Source: Euryodendron excelsum
Taxonomy: Eukaryota; Streptophyta; Magnoliopsida; Ericales; Pentaphylacaceae
NCBI GenBank assembly: GCA_033060915.1
Contig: CM065389.1
Span: forward strand, 16,499,001-16,563,000
Direction of reading: 5' to 3'
DNA length: 64,000 nt
The notes beneath the pieces are model-generated. The model was given only the letters and a program-made list of their open reading frames with translations. It ran no database searches and was not told the DNA's origin. Positions within the stretch are counted from its first letter, which is position 1. Each line of letters starts with the position of its first letter. The translations under genes and the position numbers were made by a program. This document shows positions 38,601-48,068 of the stretch, piece after piece.

Positions 38601-38975
38601 GAATTATAGCATTTTTTCTATTATTAGGACACTTTAAGTTTAAAGTTTAAATTTCGGCGTTTTGGGGTCCAAAATTCACGAACGGTCTTGGAACGGCTTG
38701 AAACTTGGCATGTAGCACGGTTTAGGCGAGGATGATGTGTGGGTACAAACAACATGATTGCCGGAGTCCCGGTTTAGGAATTATAGCTTTTTTTGTATTA
38801 TTATGACACTTTAAGTTCTAAAGTTCAAGTTTCGGCGTTTTAGGGTCCAAAATCCACAAACGGTCTCCGAACGGCGTGAAACTTGGCACGTAACACGGTT
38901 TAGGTGAGGATGATGTGTGAGGATAAACGGTACGATCGCCGGAGTCCCGGTTTAGGAATTATAGCAATTTTTTAA
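32642..38975. repeat. 179-bp satellite array with 715-bp higher-order repeat
   Basis: About 35 head-to-tail monomers of 178-179 bp, each carrying GTTTAGGTGAGGATGACGTG, GGAGTCCCGGTTTAGGAATT and GGCCCAAAATCCAC or close variants. Early monomers (32642-34000) repeat at about 178 bp. From about 34590 a block of four monomer types repeats. The marker CACTTCACTTTAAGTTTA starts at 34695, 35410, 36125, 36840, 37555 and 38270, each exactly 715 bp apart, and also at 34158 (537 bp, one monomer fewer). The array lies wholly inside intron 7 of the TNPA-type gene. ORFs within it are artefacts. Confidence 0.95.
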
Positions 38976-39720
38976 ATATTAATATTGTAACACTTTAAAT
39001 TTTAAAATGTTTAATTTATTTGAAAAAACTTGTTCAGTTATTGTACTTATGATTGTAGGATGGTGTAAAAGTTAGTTTGCTTAGTGTTGGGCTTCCAAAA
39101 CTCGAGGTGGCAGAAGGAATTCTTATTAGTATGGATCCATTGGCTGAAGTGAATGGAGAATTATTGAAACCAAATTTCTACAAAGTTTTTGTTCAAAATG
39201 CGAGAAAACCTAATGCTCTTTTAGAAAGACCACGTCAAGGCATAAGAACTGTGGGAGAATCAGTTGACCGTCACATTGCATGGAAATCTGTTGATGTAAA
39301 TTTCAGCTTTCTTTTATATGTTTTTAATTTTATTGATGACATGCATATATGTATATATATTAACTGTAGCAATCCTATTGATACTTGTTTTGTTTATTTT
39401 TTTTTCAGGTTATTGAGAAAGAGTAGATATTTCATGGAGTTTGGTATTGAAGCAGTGGATTTTGGGATACTCTTGGATTTTGGCATTCATATATTAGTTA
39501 CGAAAACTTTATTGTATACATTTGATCGCACTTTAATTACTTCTTTATATAAATATTATATTTTGGATGATTTGTATTAAATATTTTGGATTTTTGTTGT
39601 GAATTTATGAAGAATGGATTTCTTTAATAATTTATTTAGTTTAATTGCTTTATATAAACTTGAATTACAGGGAAATAAAAATTTTAATTTTTAATATATA
39701 TGATTAAAACTTAAATATAG

Positions 39721-40322
39721 CATTTGCGACGGCATGGTACTTTTTGCCACGGCAAAAACCGAAGCAAAGCTTTAAAATTAGCTACAATTTTGTGGCTACA
39801 ATTATATATTGGTCACTAAAAACATGTATTTGTGACGGCAGATTAATATTAGCCACGGCAAAAACCGTGGCTAATAGTTCAAGCTTTTCGTGAAATGTTT
39901 TTGCCACGGCAAAGAACCGAAGCAAAAGCTCTAAAACTAGCTACAATTTTGTGGTGACAATTATATTGGTCACTAAAACAGGTACTTGCGACGGCATGAT
40001 TGATATTAGCCACGGTAAAAACCGTGGCTAATAGCCCAGGGTTTCGTGAAATGTTTTCACGACGGCAGTTACCGTGGCAAATGTAATTATTTGCGACGGC
40101 GTGGCGACATATTAGAGCCGTGGCAAATAAATTAGTGCTGCCTCAACTTTTTTGCGACGGCAAAGTAGCCGTGGCAAATACTGAATGCCGTGGCAATGGC
40201 CGTCGCAAAAACTTTTTGCGACGCTGCCTATTGCCACGCCCATTTGGCCGTGGCAAAGCCGTGGCTAAAGGTCGTTTGCCACGGCAACCAATATTTTGCG
40301 ACGGTAATATGCCGTGGCAAAA
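39721..40322. repeat. right subterminal repeats of the CACTA element
   Basis: Dense TTTGCCACGGC/TTGCGACGGC motifs in both orientations, more extensive than on the left. Two longer related blocks with GCTACAATTTTGTGG and ATTGGTCACTAAAA occur near 39780-39830 and 39940-39985. They mirror the left end and are likely binding sites for the TNPA-type protein. Confidence 0.85.
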
Positions 40323-40344
40323 GAACTCTTTTTTAGTAGTGTCA

Positions 40345-42060
40345 TCACCCATCCCCACCGGTCATTCCATAATGCACCACCTCCATTTGCTTCAAGTGGC
40401 CGGAAGTTTGTTGCTGTTGGAGTTGAGTTTCACAGAGAGAGAGAGAGGGAGAGAGAGATACAGAAAGATACAGACAGAAGGCTCATTTGTGAGTTATAAC
40501 TTGGAATGTATGTGCTGGGTATTGTGAAATTTTTCATAATCTAGTTATAGTGTATACGCATAATATTAAAAAAATTTAATTTGATTAGCATACTCTAATC
40601 TACGTGATTAGAATCATACCTTTGAAATCTCTCTTGTTTGATCTCGAATAACAAGTAACAGCAACAAGCACGAATTAATTGCTCGAACTCAACCTTTGGA
40701 CTTTTGCTTTATCTCTTGTGCACACCTTATTCTAGAGAGAGTAGGCTTACAGCTGCTAGGGTTTCTCTTTTTTATAAAAACGTGTATCTCTCAATTATGA
40801 GTGAGTATAATCTTAGCTGCTCTTAAAATGTCTATATATAGAGGTTATAGCAGAGACTATAGAATTAGTATAACTAAGAGTTTCTACACAAATAAAACTT
40901 CCTAATCCAACCAAGATTAATCCCTATTTACGTAAATTATAATTTATACCACTAATGAATTATAGTTGCACTCCCTGTCATACTAGAAATTATATTTCGA
41001 GTTGCATATTATTAAATACTTATTTATCTCCACACGTTAAGATTACAGATACCCATTTATTAAATTAAATTATTGACAATTAAATTTAATAGACTTATTT
41101 AATTCTTTGAGACTTTCCAGTTAACTTACTTAATTTGTCAAATTCATAATTCACTTGCAGGGTTTGATATAATTAAAATTTATAAATTTTCTCAATGGAG
41201 TATCATCAATCCTTATACCCGGACGTGGATTCATTAATAATTAATATTCACTATACATGTAATATTATTATCTAACTCACAAGTTTATTGACACATAAAT
41301 AATCTCATTCTTCTATAAATCAAAATAATAAACATTACATACACGTGTTTATTTATTATATTAGGATTAAGAGTATAAGTACTTATAATAATCATGTGGT
41401 TTTAATTGTTTTATATAGTCACTATAAAAATAATTACCTCAACACGATCTTATTCAATATACACAAAGTGTACTAGTGCAAGAAGTTTAAACTATACTGT
41501 TCCTTATAGTCAAGACAGATCTATTAAAACCTTGTGTTACAATCCTACTGATGGTGTGTCCAGTTTTATCTAAGACTGTGAATAATAAACTTATATTTCA
41601 TAAGAACTAATTATCTAATCTTCTGTGTGTAAGTCGTACTCTACACACTAAATCATTTACTATATAAAATAAAAGACACATATACATAATCATTAAATAA
41701 ATAACGCAGTGTAAACATTGCTTACACAGATTCTTAGTAAAATGAAATAACTAATTTATTAATAAATACTAAAATTATTACACAAAGTATGCCTTTTGGT
41801 ATAAATCTATGAACATATAAGCAGGAGGATTGTCGGTTTTTTTTTTTTTGGTATGACGTAAATTTTATGCTCTAAAGGCTGTATTCATTGTCGTATTAGA
41901 CATATGAGTAATATTAGACATATGAATATACATGGCCAGTCTAAAACATATAGGATAACGTAGGAGACTTCCATTCATTAACTATAGGAACATAGACAGA
42001 TTAGATATATAATGCAAAGACAAATACACCAGCCACCGGTCACTTGGCTACATAACTATA
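40345..42060. other. AT-rich spacer, possible decayed LTR
   Basis: A GA repeat (40434-40460) lies in the short segment after the CACTA end. From about 40515 to 41815 the sequence has the look of a long copia-type LTR (TATA-like words, TCTAGAGAGAGTAGGC, then long AT-rich sequence with no ORF). I could not fix its ends or a target duplication, so this is only a suggestion. Confidence 0.35.
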
Positions 42061-42099
42061 GCTTGTGCAATACAATTATATATGGCATAGGGCATTGGA

Positions 42100-42313
42100 T
42101 CAAGGAGAGCCATCTTCATTTGGATTGATCTTTGGCTTGTTTTTGAAATTATTCAAGGACTTGGCAGCAGATTGCACCATCCTCTCCTTCACCGACGTCC
42201 TCGGTGGTTGAATCAAGCTATCACCCTTGCCTTTGAATCCCTTTCCAGCTTCAGCCTCGGACTGTCCTCCTTTTGTGCTGGCCTCCGCCATCTTGCCCTT
42301 GTCCTTTTCTGAC

Positions 42314-42315
<2 letters not shown>
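42100..42315 (-). CDS. small hydrophilic plant protein, paralogue of 12916-13155
   Basis: 71 residues starting MSEKDKGKMAEA and ending KINPNEDGSP. The open frame extends 19 codons upstream, but only through a GA/CT microsatellite (an Arg-Glu run), so the start at 42315 is chosen; it also matches the paralogue's length. The shared core (EAGKGFKGKG, then S-I-PP, VK, and KINP) is hydrophilic, basic and without signal or membrane segments. The downstream flank (TAGGAGACTTCCATTCATTAACTA) and leader also match the other copy, so the duplication included UTRs. A TATA box is visible upstream. Function unknown. Confidence 0.75.

Positions 42316-42358
<43 letters not shown>
42316..42358 (-). repeat. 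(CT)n microsatellite in the 5' leader
   Basis: An almost perfect CT run (GA on the coding strand) directly against the start codon. Its length could affect translation or expression. The paralogue has a shorter CT tract at the same place (13156-13172). Confidence 0.85.
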
Positions 42359-42359
<1 letters not shown>

Positions 42360-42408
42360 CCTTCTTTCTCAAATGTGTGTTGTGTTTCTTAGGAGGAAAG
42401 CATGAGGA

Positions 42409-42417
42409 TATTTATAG
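42409..42417 (-). promoter_or_regulatory. TATA box of the small gene
   Basis: CTATAAATA on the minus strand, about 95 bp upstream of the ATG at 42315. This would put transcription start near 42380 and leave a leader of about 65 nt containing the CT tract. Confidence 0.65.
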
Positions 42418-42624
42418 ACGGGAAGGTCATGTTTTCTCCTTTCTCCGGTTGTGAAACGTGCGCATCTGGTGAGTGAGTGAGTGAAGCTAAGATACCTATC
42501 TCGATATTTGTGTGTGTGAGAGAGGGAGTGAGAGAGAGAGAGTGAGAAGCTTAGTTGAGAATCGAGATACATATTTCGTTGTTTGTGTTTTGGGAAGCCA
42601 AGTTGAAACCACCTCAGTGTGTGA

Positions 42625-42663
<39 letters not shown>

Positions 42664-44559
42664 AAGTAAAGACCTGCCTCAAGTGTGTGTGGGGATCTTA
42701 GGTGTGTATATTTTATCTAAAATACTCACCCCAAAAGAAATTAATAACTAAGCTCCAAGATAATGACACCTTGCTTTACTAGCCAACAAAAATTTCTAAT
42801 TGGCAGTGGGTAAATTGAAATTGTGATAAACTGGAATGGTTCTTTACTTTACCATAATGCTCTTTTATTCTACCTTTCTTTTGTTTCTCTTATATTTTAG
42901 GTTCATTTGTCTTTAATTTTTGTTGACTAAAGATAAACAAATATCTAAATAATATATCTAAAGGAGTCAGCCCCACATCTTCAGGTTTTTATTTTTTTAT
43001 AGAGCCACACTTCTTTAGGTTGATTGGCCTTTCAATTTTTTCGTTGCCTACAAATTCTTTGCCAGTTTGTCAATTATTATGTACGACGTGTCTTGAATAT
43101 CTTACAAGTTCTCTTCTTTCTTAATTTTTTTATGTTGTGTTTAGAACTTAGAGTTATTAAGAGAAATAAAAAAAAAATAAGAAAAAGAAGAATAAAATGA
43201 GAAATTCTAAATTTTTACTTGTTTTCTTTTATATTTCTTACTTTTCATTTTTTTTTTATGAACTAAATACATAATGTAATTTTATATCCTTTTTTTTTCT
43301 TACCAAATTCTTTATCTAAACACAGAGTGTTTTTTTTTTTTTTTGATTTTGTTTTCTTGGCTTAGTCCTTAAGGTAGAGTTTGAGACTTCAATGTGGTAA
43401 AGTTTTTTCACAATAATTTTCATTAGCTATGTATATATACGTACAAAGTGTGTATAAGAAATTATAGCATGGCCAACTCCTTTATGAACTATTAAAAGTT
43501 CGATATGATTTTAAGTCTTAGAATGGCCTACTAATTCGGTTGCAAGGGCTTTCATCATTTTGAGAATTGATTTTTGAATTTGAAAGTACTTTTTGTAGAA
43601 AAAGTGTTGTTGAAAACTTCGAGTTTGATATTGAATTTTCTTAAAAATTCTTTCTTTGACTCTGTTTTTTTTCTTCTCTCTCTTTTTTGTGCTATGTTTT
43701 TTCAAAGCATGTATATATCTATATCTTTTTTTCACTTCTTTTTCATTTTTTTATTTTTATAGTACTTTAGAGAACCCAACCATTTCTACACCTGATCATA
43801 TATGTCACCAAATTTCAAAAAAATAATGTATATACGAATTTAAATCATTATTTATCGTAGTTCATTACTTTTAACTTATTTTTTTTATTTTTTTAATAAA
43901 TAATGAAGCAAGATTGAGTATAATTTTCTTAAATTTAAGATAAAATTAGATTTTATTCAATACAAGAAGACCCGATAAACCGCTCTAACCCAAATTGCTT
44001 TGTCTTCTAATTTAGTCTGAATCTAAACTCTGCTCAAGACTCGAGAGATAGCTAGATAAATAATGTATGAGTATGATTGTAAAATAAATCAAGCTACTCG
44101 AGCTCGACTTGTTAAAAGTTCGTTCGAGATTGACTCGTTACATAAGCTCGTTAATTTTTTGAACTTGGCTCGATAAACAAAAATACACTAAAAATTTTAA
44201 GCTATTTAGCTCGGCTTGACTAAAACTCATTTGAGGTTGACTTAAAAGTTAAAACAAACTAATTTTAAACATAATTTTAAATTTTTTAAAATTTTCAAAC
44301 TAAACTTCAGTAACTTACTGTTCGACTTGCCCGGCTTGAATCAACTCGTTTACGGGCTCATGAATGAGTTCTCGAGAAGGAAAGAGGAGCAGTCCGGTCC
44401 GATTGGGTTCTGATTTGATCCAAAAATCTCTAACCGACTTCTTGTCTTCCTTTCTGTTTTATCAACACAAAATGAGGGCCGTAAAAAAGAGTTAAAATGC
44501 AAACCCTCAACAAAAAAGTGATTTAAGACAGAACAAGACTCGCAAAATCGAAGGAGGCG
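42418..44559. other. spacer with microsatellites, promoter region of the TPR gene
   Basis: GA and GT/GA repeats at about 42520-42545 and 42620-42662, then AT-rich DNA without a credible gene. About 43960-44345 holds a dispersed repeat rich in CTCGAGCTCGACT, GTTCGAGATTGACTCG and ACTTGGCTCGATAAAC words. The last 200 bp upstream of 44560 would contain the TPR gene promoter and leader, but no clear TATA box was found. Confidence 0.5.
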
Positions 44560-44820
44560 ATGAAGTTGACCTGGAAAAACCAGAACAAGAAGAACAAACG
44601 CCCTCTCTCCTCCATTTCTCTCTACACTAACCTCCCCTTCGACCAAAACAATGATCACAACCACCCCACCAACGAAGACCGACCCAGAGCTGATGATGAT
44701 ACGGAGCTTAAGGCCGAGCAAGCTGAAAACGACAGCTCTCACAAAACCCTAGCGTCCGATGATGACGAGACCACCCAACTCGCCGAAGCCTTTCAGGCAC
44801 AAGGAAACAAACTCGCTGAG
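44560..44820 (+). CDS. first coding exon of a TPR protein (TTC33-like)
   Basis: 87 codons starting MKLTWKNQNKKNKRPLSSIS, with a basic head, LYTNLPFDQ, an acidic polar middle (DDDTELKAEQAEND), and the end AEAFQAQGNKLAE. The exon closes at a clean donor (GCTGAG|GTAATT) in phase 0. The ending is how a first tetratricopeptide helix begins, and the N-terminus resembles plant proteins annotated as tetratricopeptide repeat protein 33. That family name comes from memory and is tentative. TPR domains mediate protein binding. No further exon was found up to 64000, so the first intron is at least 19 kb, swollen by a chromovirus, a Tat element and a LINE. The minus ORF at 44350-44742 is its shadow. Confidence 0.7.
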
Positions 44821-45677
44821 GTAATTCCATTCTCCCCCAACCGCCCCCCCCTCTATGGGTTGTTGATCATATGCTCTAATTCTTTAATAGCAACTACTGT
44901 TACTAGTTCTGCTAATATGGTATTTTTGGGAGTGGTTATGTGGAAATTGGAATCATTGATTAGTTGAGATTATCGGACTTCTGTAATTTGGTGTTACGAA
45001 CATGTATTCTTTTGTTAATTATCTTCTATATTTTTCTTTTGGCTGGCTATATGTTAAATAGTAATTTTATACCTTATGGCATGTATGTTTTGAATAGGGG
45101 CATGTGTTTATAAATTCATTTTTCTTTCTAAATTTGGTTATGTGTGGAGTGAGTTTTAAAATTTCCAAATAATCAAATACTTTAGCATGAATGATTTGAA
45201 ATATGGTTGACAGGATTAGCAATTGGAATTTCTAAAGATGATTGAAATTTGAGAATTCAGATAAATTAGGATTTGGGCCAGAAAAAACTTCTTATACTTT
45301 AGCCTTAAAAATCCACGGGGGAACTTCATTTCTGTTTGAATATTAAGAATTGTTAGGTAATAACTAAACTTGGAGCCCACGAGTGGATATTAATAAATTG
45401 ATTGTCCAATTTACGCACCGTCGGTTAGTTCAGCTCTGGTGTATATGTTTTTACTCAATAGATCAGTGGGTAAAATATAGTTTTACTTTCTATAGCAGGT
45501 CCCTGAGCTGTAGATTAGTGACTAAGGTTTTATGAATTTTTAGTAACTATTTGTTAAATTATTTTTTACGTGTCCCTGTTTTGTTTATTACCATAATTAT
45601 GCATGTTTAATTTATAGTATTTAGTTCCTTCTTTTTTTCGTATATTATTTTGAAGAATGACTTGTGAGATAGTGTTT
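44821..45677 (+). other. intron 1 of the TPR gene, part 1
   Basis: AT-rich, non-coding sequence between the exon donor and the chromovirus insertion. No repeat recognised. Confidence 0.6.
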
Positions 45678-45682
45678 AAGTG

Positions 45683-45986
45683 TGAAGGGGATCAAGAAGG
45701 ACTTCGCACATACAAGCGAAGAAATAAAAATAGCACTAAATAGGGATTTTAATTTTACTTATTGTTTTATTAATAGTTTAAGTTTATTTAGGACTTTAGA
45801 GTTTTATTTTAGTTGTACCTTTATCTATTTATATAGAGGGTTTGGATACAGATACGAGGAGATTATTATTGAATTGAAAATAGAATACTATCTTCCTCTC
45901 TCGTGTTCTCTCATCTCTCTCATTTCTCTCTTCCCTTTCTTTTCTACCTATTCTCTTTCTTCTTCTCTGGTTACTGTTCGGTATCA
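45683..45986 (+). repeat. 5' LTR of the chromovirus element
   Basis: Starts TGAAGGGGATCAAG and ends TTCGGTATCA. TTTATATAG at 45828-45836 is a likely TATA box. It differs from the 3' LTR by a number of substitutions and small indels in the CT-rich part. Confidence 0.9.
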
Positions 45987-45989
45987 ATT

Positions 45990-46001
45990 TGGTATCAGAG
46001 C
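45990..46001 (+). other. primer binding site (tRNA-Met type)
   Basis: TGGTATCAGAGC, 3 bp after the LTR, is the usual plant initiator tRNA-Met primer site. Confidence 0.9.
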
Positions 46002-47252
46002 CCACCCACGATCATCAACCATTGGTCATCATCGCAGAGCACACTTCAGGCCATTGAAAACCATCGTCATTGCATCTTTGCCATTGCAAGCCCTTCTTGC
46101 TTGGTAGTGCATACCAGAGCCTTACCCCACAACCGGTGGTCATCGCATTTGTCGCACCAGTCAACCATCGTCGACGACCAACCGCAATCCATTGCCATAG
46201 CACGCCATTGCAACCATTGTCGTAAGCCATCGCAAACCAGAACCACAAGCCAGCGTCATACCCAACGGATCGAACCCATCATTGACCGAAGATCATTCAA
46301 GAGCCTACAAAGTTGCGCTGCCGTGGACGAGGACAATATGCACTTGCACTTCTCAATCACAAATCTGACGTGCATTTCTCAAAAAAAAAAAAATTGCGCC
46401 GGAATCAACGTTGACCAACCTTGCTGCTGCTAAGGTGCGGCAGCCTAGGGCTTCGATCGTGTGAGTTGCCAAGGAAGACGACATTTGCGGCAAAAGTTAT
46501 AAAACATAACCCCTAAACCCGACCCAGTCTCCAACCCCACAACCATCCAACCTCCCATATTAGGCCCAATTCTTAAACTAAACACAACATTTTTTGACCC
46601 AAATCCAAACCTGCAGCAATTTAAAACCATAGATCCAGCTATAATCAGCCCAATAGTCTAGCCCAATAATTAAACTCACCAGCCAAAGCTAACAGCTTAC
46701 TAAACCCAGCACAATGGACCAACAAAAAAACCAGCAGCAGTACTTCAATAACATCTGGAAAATTGGTGCACCATTGCATTGGAGCACAAAGTCAGCTTGG
46801 AGCTTAAGTTTGACATAAAAAAGTTGCACGTTCTCTCATGAAAACTTGACTCATCTCATATCTGTTTGTAAGTTAGTGAAGTTGCGATTAGTCCAACTAA
46901 ATCTCTTACTCCACCTTGTTTGCTCCTTATATTGAAAAAAAAAAAAACAAAGAACCAGTTGCTTGTTCGTATTTAATTCTTCCCTTTGCATTTCGCCATT
47001 CAACCAAAAAAAAAAAAAAAAAAAATCCTTTTCCACCTTTCTTCATTGTCGTTTGTTTCACCCATTTAGAACATGAATCTTTCATAGCTCTTTTACTGCA
47101 TTTAGTTTACCTTGTATGTGCATAGCATTAGCTTATACTTTGCATTACCTAAAGCAATTGAGTTATATATCAGCACGTCCCATAGCATTTTGTTTTATTA
47201 CCTCTCCTTGCATAACCATGACCATAAAAGATGATGTTGCTGCCTTAGCAGC

Positions 47253-48068
47253 ATGAACAATTTAAAAGAGTCGGTGGACCGATTCCGTGATGAATTCCAA
47301 GTCGATTTAGAGAGACAATTTTCTCAACTGTCTAAGTTCTTAGGGAAGCGTCACATTGATGAGTAGGAAAATAGTCGCCCAGTTTCACCTAGTCAAGGTC
47401 ATGGCCTCGTAGGATCCTCAACCCATGGCGTCCTTCCCACTCCTGTGAGACCTCGTGACCAACTTGCCCAGGAAACCCTAGTTAGGGAGGGTCGAGTCCC
47501 TGATTTCTGTAGGAGAGCCCCTCAATTTGTACATCCCACCCAGTTAGGAGACTATAGGGGTTATGTAGAGGAGTTTGATGGTTTTGAGGCTGATTTTGAG
47601 GAGATGCATGGACCACGTCACCCACAGGATAGACCTTATGAGAGACGCCCGTGGCATTCTCCACCTAGGTATCATCATGCTCAGCCTAGGTATTTTTGTG
47701 AGGATTTGGACAATATCACCAGAAAGGTCAAAGTAGATGCCCCTAGTTATGATGGTAGGTTAGATCCTAACATTTTTTTGGATTGGCTTGCTGCTCTAGA
47801 GGATTATTTTGACTGGTATGAAATGTTCGACAGGCATTGCGTTCGTTTTGCTAAAATGAAACTCGAGGGTTCTGCCAAACGATATTGGCAGATAGTGCAA
47901 CTGAGTCTAGAGCATTTAGGGGACTCGCCTATTACCTTATGGGCTGAGATGAAGCAGAAATTGAAAGACAAATATCTCCGTACCTACTATAGGAGGCAAT
48001 TACTTAACCAATGGCTTAACTTGAAGAAGTTGTCCCTAAGTGTGCCTGATTACCTTGGTCTATTTTGA
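47253..48068 (+). pseudogene. gag of the chromovirus element
   Basis: Capsid-type protein. The frame starts at MNNLKESVDRFRDEF and contains the retrotransposon gag domain (APSYDGRLDPNIFLDWLAAL, then FDRHCVRFAKMKLEGSAKRY, WAEMKQKLKDKYL). A TAG at 47364-47366 interrupts the N-terminal part. The frame ends abruptly at 48068, just past the junction where reverse transcriptase sequence begins in another frame, so the C-terminal part and nucleic-acid-binding knuckle are gone. Confidence 0.8.

Larger units (their letters stand above)
30126..39426 (+). pseudogene. TNPA-type CACTA gene, nine exons, one in-frame TAG
   Basis: Likely the DNA-binding partner of the transposase. Exons by splice signals and phase: 30126-30327, 30447-30667, 30754-30960, 31033-31122, 31207-31293, 31365-31697, 31859-31957, 39059-39295 and 39409-39426. 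All junctions are GT/AG. Exon 1 encodes a Ser/Pro/Ala-rich head. Exons 2-5 match the Ptta/En/Spm plant transposase family (NYLDWKKVPDNIKQDIWDD, DVWKELVTYWRSEVAQ, HRTGRTHLYQIRQK). Exon 8 (VSLLSVGLPKLEVAEGILIS) matches the C-terminal domain common in TNPA-like proteins. A TAG at 31578-31580 cuts the product to 340 of a possible 497 residues, yet the frame continues cleanly beyond it. Either the copy is mutated or the short form is used. Intron 7 is 7.1 kb and holds a satellite array. Confidence 0.75.
23873..40341 (+). mobile_element. complete CACTA (En/Spm) transposon, 16.5 kb
   Basis: The left end reads CACTACTAAAAAATGG and the right end TCTTTTTTAGTAGTG, a matching terminal inverted repeat with the CACTA hallmark. 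Both ends are flanked by TCA (23870-23872 and 40342-40344), the 3-bp target duplication of this superfamily. Clusters of GCCACGGC/GCGACGGC motifs in both orientations lie inside each end. The element carries a TNPD-type transposase (26467-29915) and a TNPA-type gene (30126-39426), both on the plus strand, and a satellite array inside an intron of the second gene. Matching ends and an open transposase frame suggest a fairly recent insertion. Confidence 0.95.

Noticed and set aside
32642..38975. Regularly spaced repeats as a CRISPR array
   Set aside because: The units are 178-179 bp head-to-tail monomers without distinct spacers, in a plant transposon intron. This is a satellite.
32642..38975. 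Array as a functional centromere
   Set aside because: Only about 35 copies, confined within one intron of a mobile element. Monomer length alone is not evidence.
44350..44742. 130-codon minus-strand ORF
   Set aside because: Antisense to the TPR first exon, which has the better start, composition and splice donor.
45990..46001. tRNA-Met gene
   Set aside because: Only the 12-base primer complement is present, in the place expected for a retroelement primer site.
46015..46433. ORFs of 77-176 codons on both strands just inside the chromovirus element
   Set aside because: They lie in the leader between primer site and gag, overlap each other, and show His/Ser/Thr-rich low-complexity content without a domain.
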